Part shown: in pieces, positions 12,926-24,997 of the stretch
Layout: every line of letters begins with the position of its first letter
Position numbering within the stretch: the first letter of the stretch is position 1
Assembly: GCF_000005505.3 (NCBI RefSeq)
Contig: NC_016133.3
Location: forward strand, 5,394,001-5,458,000
DNA: 64,000 bases
Direction of reading: 5' to 3'
DNA from: Brachypodium distachyon
Taxonomy: Eukaryota; Streptophyta; Magnoliopsida; Poales; Poaceae
Notes under the pieces: model-generated
Seen by the model: the letters and a program-made list of their open reading frames with translations, nothing else
Database searches by the model: none
Told to the model about the DNA's origin: nothing
Translations under genes and position numbers: made by a program

Positions 12926-13027
12926 CTCCCTCCGTCCGGAATTTCTTGTCGAAATATTACATGTATCTAGATGCTTTTTAAACACAGGTACATCCATATT
13001 TGGGCTAATTTGAGACAAGTAATATGG
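12926..13027. mobile_element. Stowaway MITE, left part (split by a Copia element)
   Basis: It begins 'ctccctccgtccggaatttc' after TA and contains the family core 'cgaaatattacatgtatcta'. It breaks off at 'acaagtaatatgg', where the 11 kb retrotransposon was inserted. The missing right end is at 24161-24171. Confidence 0.85.
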
Positions 13028-13032
13028 GTTGG

Positions 13033-14372
13033 TGAAAGATCGGTACGGTCGACTAGAGAGGGAGAGGGGTTGAATAGGCGACTAACAATTTTTTTTTTCT
13101 TTTCACTTTTATGGGATACAAGCATCAATACATGGGTTCACTAAAACATCTAAATGATGAACACCCCTAGTATGATGCAACAGCCGAAGCACGGGCACAA
13201 GCAATAGATAATCAATTGAAACTTGCTTGATAGCCGAAGCACAAGATAAATAATTAAGCTTTGCGAGTAAGTAAAGGGACAAGAATGATACCACACGGGG
13301 AGACGAAGATTTAACCGGAGTTCCACCTATTGGGGTCGGTGTACGTCTCCGTTTGGAGAAATGCTCTAACACAAAGGTAGAGGCGCCACAAAGGCTCACT
13401 CTGTTCTCCAACTCACCACACCACAAAGGTGGGATGAGCTCTCACAACACCATAAAAGTGAGGTGAGTTCCACTAGTGGCTCCTTGAGGGCGAACGTCGA
13501 ACCCTTAAAAACAAGGAGAAGGGCACAACTTCACAACTTAATTGGAGGCTCCTTCCCGAATTCTCAAGCACCTCCTCACAAGATTAGAGGCCTTGATGAG
13601 ACACCTTCCGGTTAGGGATCCCAAAATCCCAAGAGTAACAAAATCCACAAAGCAAACAAAGGGAATCAACTTTTTGACTTGGTGAAACCCTAGATCTTGA
13701 TCTTCTCCTCCAATCCTCAAAAGATGAATCAAAGGGGGGAACTAGGGAGGGAGATCAAGGGAAATGAAGCTCTTGTGTTCTTCGGGTGAGAGAGGGGCTG
13801 TTCTTGGCTGTGCTTTTGTCAAGAAACCCATTGGGGACGAAGCCCCTTTAAGTGGCCTCGAAATCTGACGGTTATGTGTATTTCGTGCAGTGACGGGTGG
13901 AAGTTCCGGTTGCACCCCTGAAAGTTCAGGTCAGCCGGAAGTTCCGGCGATCAGGAGGAAGTTCCGCATATTCCAGTCAGGGGTAACAGAGAGCACCCGG
14001 AGGTTCACCCAGAGGTTGGGCCGGAAGTTCCGGTGCCTGGAGAGCTGGGAGGACCGGAAATGATTTTCTGAAATGTCTTTACTCTCTCTCACTTTGGGTA
14101 GGCTTTATGTGGGTGCAAATATCGTAGATTTGTGTACGTGAAGTTGATTCACCCATTACCTTCCCATGTGGACTCCCTCTTTATAGTACGGAGTTCCTAC
14201 GACTCAATATAAATAAAAAGCCGCTAAACACCGCTACGCTTTTTTCCTTTTTGAGGACAACGAACCGTCTTGTGCCATTTGATCTCAAATCTGAAACACT
14301 CGAGCACACGGTTAGTCCACATGTCATGTTGTCATTAACACCAAAACACTTAGGGAGGGAAATGCCCTTTCA
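13033..14372 (-). repeat. 3' LTR, full length
   Basis: 1,340 bp. On the plus strand it runs from tgaaagatcggtacggtcga to aatgccctttca. It contains repeated 'ccggaagttccgg'-type palindromes at 13895-14050, as in Sirevirus LTRs. ORFs inside it are not genes. Confidence 0.88.
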
Positions 14373-14386
14373 ATCTCCCCCTTTTT
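14373..14386 (-). other. Polypurine tract of the Copia element
   Basis: On the minus strand AAAAAGGGGGAGAT directly precedes the 3' LTR start TGAAAGGGC. Similar purine runs further inside (for example near 15460-15475) fit the multiple-tract habit of Sireviruses. Confidence 0.7.
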
Positions 14387-15688
14387 GGTGTTTGATGACA
14401 ACACAACGATTTGCAGTAAGATACAACAATAAAGCTTAATAATGATATGCAATAAGCTTAACACAAGCTAATAAAATATAGACGGGCTCCCCCTAACTAT
14501 ATGCACTAAATTGAATTTGCTTTTCGATTGCAAAGTGCACATAAGCCACGCTCTCCCTAGATTTTATAAGCGAATACTCAATTGCAAAGGATCAAAGATA
14601 TTTCAATGAGAGCTTCACAAAGATATGTAAGATTCATTCATATAAGATATAGAGCATACCTTCAAGAGGCATAACAAAAGTAAATGAACCCTACATGGAC
14701 TTATCCAACAATATATATAGAGCAATACTTCGATGAAGCATAATGGGTTAGATAAATTCAACAATTGAAATCATACCTATTGCAACGAGATCATGCCATG
14801 GAGCAATTCTAGAAGGGAAAAATTAAAAATATCTCCACAACACAATTAGTAAGACATGATATAGACAAAGAGCAAATATGCATTAAAGGATAGACCAGAA
14901 AAACATAGCACGTCATAGGTATAGAGTAAAGCACAATACCACCAAATGACTTAAGCTATTAGGAGTCATGCATATAGAAGTTAACCATGACTCACAAACC
15001 ATCCCATGAAGGGCATACCTTTTTCCAAAAGATCATGTGATGGAGCAAATTCTACAAAGACAAAATTATAAGCATCTCCACGCATGATTAGTAAGACATG
15101 AGATAGATATAAAGCACATCTGAGATATAGCAAGTCACAATAGGCATAAAGCATAACACAAAGTGAACATTAAGCACATGACTAGCTATTGCATCTTAAG
15201 CATATAAAGAACATGTCTTACGCACATTGTATCAAAGCATAAGGATCTAAAAAGGTCACCATTAGTTCAAAGCAATGACACAAAGGCATAAATAAATGTA
15301 TCGATTAAACCATAACGACAAATATAGCTCACAAGCATAATCAAATGAAATGCAAGAAGAAATGAGCTTGTGACTTAAAAACCCTTGCAAATCCCCGCAA
15401 GTCTAGCAATCTAAACCTCACAAAACTCCCTAATCTCTCCTAGACTACTCTTAATCTCTCCCCCTTTGGCATCAAGACACCAAAAAGGAGATCAACCAGA
15501 GGCAATGGAGGCTTCATCTTCTTCTTTGTCTTGGGGGTCATCTTCTTCATAATGGGTTGGAGGTTGAGGTGCAGAACTTCATCTTCATCCCAAGCTCCAC
15601 TAATTGAATTCCGTTCTTCAAGAGTCTCAAATTTGATTTGCTTCCTCTAGAATCATCCACATTAAGTACTCTCAACATCTTCTATTGA

Positions 15689-16075
15689 TTAATTGGATGA
15701 TCTTTGCATTCTTGTGGGCTCCATACATATTGACTTCATTGGCTTGTTCAAACAAAACACTTCCTTTATCTTCTTTTCCATCTTGCCAAACACACTCTCA
15801 TCCTTGCTTGGGGCTCTATGTGGCATCAAAACAACACTATCACCCAAGTTACCATGATTACCAAACCTCGACTCGGCATGCTTCTTCATTTGTAAAGATC
15901 TCTCTTTTGGTCTCTTTCTTTGCATGGGCCTTGCCCTTGGTTTTGCTTGAGCTAGCACTTGTGAAAGATCTATAGATATGAGGGAATAGATAAGCACACA
16001 AACTCCCGGGAACAAAGCTACTCCAAGACTAGATTCTACCAATAGACATTGCAACTTCTCTCCAACCACGTCCAA
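15689..16075 (-). pseudogene. Extra ORF between RNase H and 3' LTR (Sirevirus-like)
   Basis: 128 codons with one hydrophobic segment (GVALFPGVCVLIYSLISI) and a basic second half. It sits where Sireviruses carry their extra, env-like ORF. I see no functional motif; position is the only support. Confidence 0.4.
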
Positions 16076-16329
16076 CGTTCCAAAATTAGAACTCTAGAGA
16101 ATGGGGAATTGAAAAATTATTGGTCTTCATGGTAGAGGAGATGAAGAGGAACGATTCCCTTGGAATAGAAGTTTGGGAGGACCGGAGAACCGGTGGATCC
16201 AAGCATTAGCTTGTGGAGTGCTCCAAAGAAGGGAGTGGAGGAACTATAGGGTTGGGGGACGGATGGAGAAGGAAGAAAACTCCCACTCGACTAGCCCCGG
16301 CCCATTCACTCTTTAGAAATCCACTGTCG

Positions 16330-16425
16330 GTGGTTGTACCGCCCTGTGAAGGATGGTTGTACCACCGTCCAGTAGTACCGCCCTGGGAGGAGCGGTAGTA
16401 CCGCCCTGAAATGGCGGAACCTTCA
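16330..16425. repeat. Cluster of 'gtaccgccctg' motifs in the Copia internal region
   Basis: The motif occurs three times in about 80 bp with inverted partners (gcggtagtaccgc). Similar GC-rich palindromes are characteristic of Sirevirus non-coding DNA. Confidence 0.45.
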
Positions 16426-16998
16426 TGTTTCAAAACAAGGAACTTGTGCTTTGAGAATAGATGGTACCAAGGTAAGATTAAAGGCTTAGGATAAGATGCT
16501 CACAAAGGATATAATATGGCAATACACACTCAAATTGCAAGATGCGAATTTAAAACCAATTATGAGTGTTTTTCCATAGATAATCATATAGTGTCATACT
16601 TGACTAGATATGCAATGAATTCCAAATAAGAACCAATTCCTCACATGAGGAGATGGTGGCCTTAGCCACCATGTTTGAGCATATATGATCTTGACACTGC
16701 GAAGATAAATCTTGGGCTCAAGAATCAAAACTCACATTTAAGCTCAATGTATAGAAAACAATTTATGCATAGTAGAAGTAGCATTTGCCCATGAATAGAG
16801 CTATGCTCCCCCTACATTCATGCCTACACCAAAACAAGATAAATGTCAACCGTGGGTAGGTGTGCAAGTTCATCTTACCACATTACTTGAATCTTATGAT
16901 ATTTAGCTCACACCTCAATTCACATAATCTTGCTTCGTCAAGTAACTTTATGAAAATATCTGCCTTGCCGCTGGCTACAAATGAGAGCTCAATATATA

Positions 16999-17322
16999 TC
17001 ACCACGTTCCACGTGCACTCAAATGAATATGATGATGAATCTCAATATGCTTCATCTTGCTACGTTGCACGGGGTTGTGGATAATCTTGATAGTACTCCC
17101 ATTGTCACACAAAAGAGGCACACTTTCACAAGTGATTCCAAAGTCCAATAAGGTTTGCCTCATCCATAACAATTGTGCACAACAACTTGCGGCTGCGACA
17201 TACTCGGCTTCAGAGGTAGATAGAGACACACAATTTTGCTTCTTAGAAGACCAACACACCAAAGACCTACCAATAAATTGGCAAGCCCCGGATGTGGGCA
17301 TCATATCCATTTTGTCACCCAA
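16999..17322 (-). pseudogene. Copia RNase H remnant
   Basis: Contains SLSTSEAEYVAAASCCAQ and LLWMRQTLLDFGI, the standard C-terminal RNase H block of Ty1/Copia polyproteins, followed by LLCDNGSTIKI. Confidence 0.85.
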
Positions 17323-17339
17323 TCCAAATCCGAATATCC

Positions 17340-18300
17340 AAAAAGCTTGAAACTCGATCCTTTAGGATGCCATAATCCAAAGTTTGAGGTATGAACCAAG
17401 TATCAAAAGATTGTTTTGACCGCCACTAAGTGACAATCTTTTGGTGCGGATTGACATCTTGCACAAACATCCACATTCAACATAAAATCCGGTCTAGATG
17501 CACAAAGATATAATAGAAGTCCAAACATAGAACAAAATACATTTTGATCCACATATTACCATTGGGATCGAGATCAAGAGAACTTGATGTTGGCATTGGA
17601 GTCCTTGCACACTAGGCATCATCCATCTTGAATCTCTTGAGCATTTCTTGGGTATATTTAGCTTGATTAATGAAAATCCGTCCTCTCAATTGTTTGATTT
17701 TGAATCCAAGGAAGAACTCCAATTCACCCATCATAGACATCTCAAACTTATCGGTCATTAGCTTAGAAAATCATCACTCAAAGCATTGTTAGAATAACCA
17801 AATATATATAATGTCATCCACATATAGTTGGCATATAAACAAATCACCACCAAATCTCTTAGTAAAAAGAGTATGATCAATTAGCCCAATTTCAAACCCA
17901 CAACCCACTAACAACTCTCTAAGGTGCTCATACCACGCACGTGGAGCTTTCGTAAGTCAACAGAGCGGCTTATCAAGTTTATAGATGTGGTTAGGAAATT
18001 TAGGATTCTCAAATGCCAGCGGTTCTTTGACATACACCAAAACATTTAGTGGACCAATTAGAAATGCACTTTTCACATTCATTTGTTGCAAACTAATGTT
18101 ATGATGCAATGCATATGCAAGCAAGATACAAAAAGTTTCAAGGCGAATAAGGAAGTGAAAGTTTCACCGTAGTCAATAATTTCGACTTGAGAGAAACCTT
18201 GAGCCACCAATATTTCCTTGTTATGAACTACTTTCCCTTGGCATCTTGCTTGTTTTTGAAAATCCATTTAGTCCCAATGACATTCTTGCAATTAATCCGT
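17340..18300 (-). pseudogene. Copia reverse transcriptase remnant
   Basis: The stretch at 18267-18079 has GKVVHNKEILVAQGFSQV and IDYGETF, the conserved start of Copia-type reverse transcriptase. The remainder is too damaged by stops and shifts to follow in one frame. Confidence 0.75.
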
Positions 18301-18959
18301 TGGCTTCTCAACCAATGACCACACATCGTTGCGCTCGAAGTTGTTCAATTCTTCATGCATAGCATTAAGCCAATCCGGATCTTCGAGTGCTTCATGTACC
18401 TTTTGAGACATAACACAATAGACAAAAACATGATGTTCACAAAAACATGATGTCCCCTTTCCTCACACTTCCTAGGATCTTGTCCAAGGTGTGTTCTTGT
18501 TGTTGAAGATGTGAGACGATCCCCATAGCACGACGATCAAGAGCTTCTTGAGATGTATCTTGAGGCTCAATGGAAGCTTGATCATCTTGAGAATCTTGAT
18601 CTTGGGCATCATTTGGTCATGAATCACCAACATCTTGAGTTTGATCTTGCCCTTGATCAACTTGGTCATCAACATGAGGGACTTGTTCTTGTTCTTGTTC
18701 TTGGTTTGCATGTGGATCTTGTGTAGGTGAGGGCTCCACTTGAGTAGAGCATTGTTCTTCTCCTTCTTTCACACGAGGTTTCTCAATGAGCATGATTTGA
18801 CATATGCCCATTTTTCGTATGGTTTGTGGAGGAATTTCAACATCTACATCAACAAGATCAACTTGCCCCACATGAGAGCCATTATTCTCATCAAACTCCA
18901 CGCTACAAGATTGTTCAACAATTCCAATGAATTTGTTGTTGACTCTATAAGCATGGGGG

Positions 18960-19729
18960 TTAGAAGCAAAACCAAACAAATATGCCCTTGTAAGTTTTAT
19001 GTTCAAATTTAGCTAAACGAACACCTTTCTTGAGAACGAAACACTTACAACCGAATACCCGAAAGTACTTGGGGTTGGCCTTGTGTCCCGCTAGAATTTC
19101 ATAAGGAGTCTTGTTTAAGATATTGTGGAGATAGAGATGGTTGGTTGCATGGCATGAGTTGTATGGAGAGTTAAACTCCTCCAACAGTCCTTGCCGCATC
19201 CATACGAGTCAAATTCTTTCTCTCCACTACACCATTTTGTTGAGGGATAAATGCAGCGGAATATTGACGTTTGTTACCCCATCACTCAAAAATTCATCGA
19301 AGGTGTAGTTCTTGAAGTCGGTGCCGTTGTCGCTTCTAATAACCAAAATATTATACCATATTGGCGTTGGGCTTCATTGGCAAAGTCGATGATGGTTTGT
19401 TGGGTCTCACTCTCGAACTTCAAGAATATACCCATGTTTACCTAGAATAGTCATCAACAAAAACCAAACAATACTTCTTACCACCAAGACTACCATTAGT
19501 TCAAGGACCGAAGAGATCCAAGCGAAGGAGTTCCAAGAGCCTCTTGGAAGTGATAATACATTCTTGTGGGGAAACCTCTCTTCTCATGTAATTTACCTTC
19601 AATGCAAGCACTACAAGCACAATCTTTTGCAAAAATCACATTGGTTAGACCAAACACATGTTTCCCTTTTAGAAGACTTTGCAAAGAATTCATATTGACA
19701 TGGGGGTTAAATGGTAATGCTAAAATCAT
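18960..19729 (-). pseudogene. Copia GAG-pre-integrase and integrase remnant
   Basis: 19729-19496 contains KDCACSACIEGKLHEK, the zinc-binding GAG-pre-integrase motif. 19199-18960 contains LNKTPYEILAGHKANPKYFRVFGCKCF, cut here into LNKTPYEIL and FRVFGCKCF, typical of the integrase C-terminal part. Stops and frame changes lie between. Confidence 0.8.
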
Positions 19730-19917
19730 CCCATATCAAATTTAGCCTTTAGACATGTTTCGGTTTTAGTGAGTTTCTTGAAGAAATCTACCACATAAGA
19801 ACAATTTTCCACATATCCAACAAAGGCTATTTTAAGAGTCTTACTCCATACAAGGGTCACATGGTGTAAACCAAATAAAGATGAAAAGCTCATAAGTGCT
19901 TATTGACAAATGAACAG

Positions 19918-21220
19918 TGAAAGATCGAGTATGTCTTCAAGAGGGGGGGTGAATGGAATATTATCAAATTTTACTTCAAATTAAAATAGATTCTTCAAAC
20001 ATGATGAAACAAGTGAAGACAGAAAGCAATTCTGAGTCTTAGCAGAGTTACATCAGCGGAATACGGTGAAGAAAAATAGTAACTGAAGACAGTTCAGAAC
20101 AGTTCAAACTGAAGGAAACAGTTAATGAAGACTGAAGATAAATAGGTGAGGAAATGTATCACCCGGACACAGAGACACGATGATTTGTTTCCCGAAGTTC
20201 AGATTGTTGGCACAATCCTACGTCTCCGTTGAGGGGGTTGAATCACACAAGATTCGCGGACACACAAGTCCACCCACTCCTCCTGAGCAAAGACCAAAGT
20301 CTCGCCTGGTTACTCGTGATAGATCTTTCTTCGCAGAGGCGATCTTCAGGCTTTCACAGACTGTTTGAGGCAAATCACACTTTGATTGCTCTTCAACAAC
20401 GCCTAACCGTCTAGGTGCTGCCAAACACCAAGAGTAACAAGTTCTTCAACGTTCGACTAGGAGGGAGAAATCATTTTCTTCAGCTCAGCTTAGCTCTAAG
20501 ATTTTTCTTCACAAAATCGTTTTCGAGATCTCCACCGAATGGTAGAGGGGGTCGGCCGCTTATATAGCCGGGCCGGAAAAACTAGCCGTTACCGATAGTT
20601 GGACCCCACTGAAGAATTGAGACACCATCGGTCTCGAGACACCTACGGTCTCTGTCTTCCACCGAAGACATTTTTCTTCAAGTGCCAACGGCCATCGTAA
20701 CAAATAGTTTGACTGGTCAGACCAAAAAGCAAACACCACGTTTTTCAAACATTTTTTGAATTCAAACTCCTTTTGAATACAAAGCAAGTTTTCAGTCTGA
20801 AGAAACTGATCCAGGAACATTCGAGCTCTTCTTCACACATGAAGACAGCGAATCTCGAAGCATTCTAGACTCAACTTTTTTAGAACAAAGACACACAACT
20901 TTTATCCTAAGTTGAGCATGAGGAAAATGAATTATTCACAACCAGCTTACCGCTTGAAACCCCTCTTAATAGTACGGCTTGTCCTATACTCGAAGTGAAC
21001 ACAATTCTTCACAGAAATTCTAAGAAACATCCTTAGCCTACCCGTAAGCCTTGATGCTTCAAGCCTTCTTCCTATCTTCAATTTTGAGGGATCACCAACG
21101 CCGGTTGGAACTCTTCATCCATGGAACTAAGCATCTGGAACACTCGATTTGCACATTAGTCCCTTAACCAATTTGTCATGAATCATCAAAACCCATACGG
21201 GGGCACATGATTCGCTTTCA
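19918..21220. mobile_element. Solo LTR-like insertion of a second Copia family
   Basis: About 1.3 kb starting tgaaagatcgagtatgtctt and ending ttcgctttca. The ends resemble the host element's LTR but the inside differs. It separates gag from the pre-integrase region. The flanking 5-mers (aacag and atgta) do not match, so a target duplication is not visible. Confidence 0.55.
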
Positions 21221-21462
21221 ATGTAAATTGAATGAAGGAGTCTCAACAAGCATGACATTCTCAATGGAGAAATCCAAAGATTTTATTATCTTGCCTAGAC
21301 TCAATACCTTTTAATTCGAAGAGTCCCCAAATATACTTGGTTGTAACTAGATGTATAAGATTTAAGTTCAACAACCAAATCCTTGCATGCTCACGGTCAT
21401 ATGAATTGTCGCACCGCTAACAATTATCCATGACGCACCATCGGAAGCAAACACCTACAAGA

Positions 21463-23512
21463 TCAAGTCTTGGTCTTGGGAACCCATTTTTCAACGGATC
21501 CCCTTTTGTTAGCAACAAGGGCATTAGGAACCCATATAGACCATTCAACATATTCATAAGGAGAACCAACAAATTTGGCATAAACATGCCCATCATTAGC
21601 ATGACAAAGAACATATGAGGGATTAAAATCCCCGGCACTATTATCATAAGTGGCCTTGCCACTCTTCTTGTTCTTAGCCTTCTCCTTAGCCAACTCCCCT
21701 TCCTTCACAAAAGAAACGTTAGTTTGGGGAGTAGGCTTAGTCTTCCTCTTGTTGTTGTTACTTTTGGACTTAGGCACATACCCAAGCCCTTCCTTTCCAA
21801 TAGATTTCTTTTGATTGCTCAAAAGGTCATTTAGGTTCTTCTTCCCTTGGATGCAAGTGGCTAGACCCTTTTCAATTTGGGCATTCAATCTAATGTTCTC
21901 CTCCACAAGAGATACATGCTCACAACAACGGTTAGTTGAAGCAACATTAACACTAGGAGGACTATTAGAACCCATTTCTTTCACAAGATAATATTGAAGA
22001 TGATCACGAGACTCTTTGAGTGTCTTAAGCTCACTCTTCAAGGATTTGTGGTCCTTTTCAAGTTGCTCAAAGTCCCCTAGGAGTCTAGCATGGCCATCCT
22101 CAATATTTGCAATATTAGCCAAATATTCATCCGCAAGCGACATAGCATGTTTATAAGAACCTTTAACCATAGAAAGTTCTAAAGTAAGAGATTCCTCAAT
22201 AGCTTCCATATTTGCTTGCTCTTCTTCCAAAGCTTGAGAGAGCTCCGTGATCTCATTCGCGGCTTCACGTTCAAAACCTTCCTTCTCAATGATGATCTCT
22301 TCTTTCTCTCAAGAAGGGCATTGGCTTCACCTAATTATCCCAAGAGGACTTCAAAATACCTCTTGGTCTCTCCCTTTATGCTAGCCATGAACTTATCAAA
22401 ACCATTTACCTCAACCTTGCCCACATCTTGTTCTTTCACACAATTCATCAAAGATACACTAGGTTGCATGATTGTTTTATTGGAAGGAGTTATGATGTTA
22501 CCTTTGGCCATGAGGCACTTGTTGGTGAAGCTCTTATTTTCGTTGGGGGAGTCGAATAGGGACATTGAAGGTGAGGAGGAGGTGGAAATGGCAACAAGGG
22601 CCACTCCCACTACCTCATCATCTTGTCCTTCTTCATCATCTCCCGACAAGTATTCTTCTTGAATCACCAACTCACTTTGTGGTTTTGAGCTTGTAATATA
22701 CTTTGAATTACTTGACTTGAAGTTCTCCTTGTTGTCCCAAATCATTTTTGAAGTAAGAGCCATATGCTCATTATAAGCATATAATATTGCTTCGAGACAA
22801 CACTTATCTTCCTCTCTCTCTTCTTCCTCTTCTTCTTCTTGATGTGACACCTTGGCCATCAAAGCCATGTTTGTGACAAGATAATTCCAAGCTTCTTTGG
22901 TGGTGGTGCACAAATGGATATGAGAAAGATTCTTCACTTGAAGAGACTTTTCAATAATATGCAATGCACTTGCATTGAGTAGAAAATCAATATACTCTCT
23001 CGGAGTTAAGTTTCCTTGATCATGTGGCTTGTACCCATCCTCAATGATCCTACATAACTCTATTGATGTTCAACAAATATAGGATCTCATACAAATAACC
23101 AATTAGAAAAGTTAGATGCATTTAGCTTTGGTGGAGGGCCTTGAGGGAAAAAATGAGGCATGGAAATGGAAGAGGATGCATAATGTTGAGATGAGGACAC
23201 CTCACAATATGACCCCAAGCCACCTATTCCTTGGGATTGGTTTGCTCTCACATCACTAGCATTAACCTTAGCTTTTATTGTTTTGGCATCCACACCCGGT
23301 TTGTCCATTTCCTCAACGGGTAAGGATTTGGGCAACTCGGTATTGGTATAAGATGTAGTGTGAGCATTGGTTTTAATGCACTTGGCCACTACGAATTTAA
23401 CCTCAATGAGTATGGATGACTTAAGATATCTCAAAACCTTAATCAACACGTCCATACTCACTTTGGTGCCCATAGTAGCTTTGTTTCCAACCACCTCACT
23501 CACGTCGGCCAT
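21463..23512 (-). pseudogene. Copia gag, interrupted
   Basis: Three ORFs in succession: 23512-23087 (ends PPPKLNASNFSNWLFV, the usual start of the Copia gag core), 22964-22335 (TTTKEAWNYLV, then a Glu run) and 22230-21463 (coiled-coil-like, LLGDFEQLEKDHKSLKSELK). Frame changes separate them. Gag would form the capsid-like particle. Confidence 0.75.
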
Positions 23513-23544
23513 ACTCGTAAGACGGTTAAGTCCTATTTAAGAAA

Positions 23545-23562
23545 CGAGACTCTGATAACAAT
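23545..23562 (-). other. Primer binding site of the Copia element
   Basis: On the minus strand the bases after the 5' LTR read ATTGTTATCAGAGTCTCG, close to the initiator tRNA-Met complement TGGTATCAGAGC used by plant Copia elements. Confidence 0.75.
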
Positions 23563-24160
23563 TGAAAAATCGGTATGGTCGAATAGAGGGGGGGGGGGGT
23601 GAATAGGTGACTAACAAATTTTACTTTTTCTTTTCACTTTTATGGGATAACGAGCATCAATACATGGGTTCACTAAAACGTCTAAATGATGAACACCCCT
23701 AGTATGATGCAAAAGCCGAAGCACGAGCACAAGCAATAGATAATCAATTGAAACTTGCTTGATAGCCGAAGCACAAGATAAATAATTAAGCTTTGCGAGT
23801 AAGTAAAGGGGCAAGAATGATACCACACGGGGAGACAAAGATTTCACCGGAATTTCACCTATTGGGGTCGGTGTACGTCTCCGTTTGGAGGAGTGCTCTA
23901 ACACAAAGGTGGATGCACCACAAAGACTAACTCTGTTCTCCAACTCACCACACCACAAAGATGGAATGAACTCTCACAACACCACAAAAGTGAGATGAGT
24001 TCCACTAGTGGCTAAACACCGCTACGCTTCTTTCTTTTTTGACGGCAACGAACCGTCTTGTGCCATTTGATCTCAAATCTGAAACACTCGAGCACACGGT
24101 TAGTCCACGTGTCATGTTGTCATTAACACCAAAACACTTAGGAAGGGAAATGCCCTTTCA
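23563..24160 (-). repeat. 5' LTR, internally deleted
   Basis: 598 bp against 1,340 bp for the partner. The two match from both ends, but about 744 bp are missing between 'ccactagtg' and 'aaacaccgctacgc', joined at a shared 'gct' (24011-24013). This deletion removes most of the U3-side middle of the LTR. Confidence 0.85.
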
Positions 24161-24171
24161 GTCGGAGCGAG
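24161..24171. mobile_element. Stowaway MITE, right end (split by the Copia element)
   Basis: 'gtcggagcgag' followed by TA completes the MITE begun at 12926; its inverse 'ctcgctccg' matches the left terminus with one change. Confidence 0.75.
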
Positions 24172-24173
24172 TA

Positions 24174-24913
24174 TAACATTATACGATGGTTATTTACCTA
24201 GTGGGATAAATCAAACTCGTGGTCACCTAAGAATAGACGTCCAATTTCCGAGCAATTTTTTGTTTTGTGAGTAGAACATTTTTTTGGCCTTATGGTTGAT
24301 CGGTGGTTGTATGAAGATGACGAGGCATGCACCATTTGTTTTGTCGATGAAGAACGTCCATTGTCTTCGTATGTTTTACTAGCGTCTTGGATTTGAGTGT
24401 GTGTTTTAAGAGTGTGTTTGATGCAGAGAAACCACAATCTATCTTTTTACATTTTGTCTTGTTCTGTGTTTGGAATCTTTGGATTAACGAGAATCATTTT
24501 TCCAAAAAAAATAAAATTAAAAATTCTCAACAGCCTAAGGCTACATTTGGCATGATGGTGGATTCTCGTACCGTTTGGCATGATGCTACATTTTTGTGTA
24601 TTTATAGTTTGGCTAAACGATTTTTGTCTGCTTTCCTTTATATTTTCTCACGGTAGATTACAAAATAAATTCAGTACTTTTTCCATACTATGCGGCAGAC
24701 AAAATACTAATTGGATTTTTGTCTGAGCGAACAAATAATCATAAATAAATGATTTTGTTTTAGAAGAAAAACCTTGCAATACATATCTTCTCCTCGATCG
24801 TGAGATGAGATCCAAGCGATCTAAACAGTCTGGGCGCCATTCACGCCGCCGAAAGAGTCCTCTCGTGGACTGAAGCCAGGCCTTGCACTTGCAACCGCCT
24901 CGCGTTACGTCGC
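24174..24913. other. Spacer upstream of the subtilase gene
   Basis: No gene recognised. A short direct repeat ('ttggcatgatg') occurs at 24549 and 24577. The last 150 bases become GC-rich and should hold upstream promoter elements of the plus-strand gene. Confidence 0.4.
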
Positions 24914-24922
24914 AATATATAC
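24914..24922 (+). promoter_or_regulatory. TATA box of the subtilase gene
   Basis: AATATATAC sits about 80 bases upstream of the ATG at 24998, in an otherwise GC-rich context. Confidence 0.55.
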
Positions 24923-24997
24923 AGAGCATCCGCGTCCCTGCCCTCTCACTCCGGCCTCCCCTGCACTAACAGAACGCCCCCCCGGATCCATATATCC

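Larger units (their letters stand above)
13033..24160 (-). mobile_element. Sirevirus-type Ty1/Copia LTR retrotransposon, decayed
   Basis: Full element on the minus strand with TG...CA LTRs. The flanks gttgg (13028-13032) and gtcgg (24161-24165) are a 5 bp target duplication with one change. A tRNA-Met-type primer site lies inside the 5' LTR edge and a purine tract inside the 3' LTR. Coding order from 5' is gag, integrase, reverse transcriptase, RNase H, then an extra ORF before the 3' LTR, as in the Sirevirus lineage. The named family may be Maximus-like, but that is memory and untested. All ORFs are interrupted, so it is non-autonomous now. A foreign LTR lies inside at 19918-21220. Confidence 0.9.
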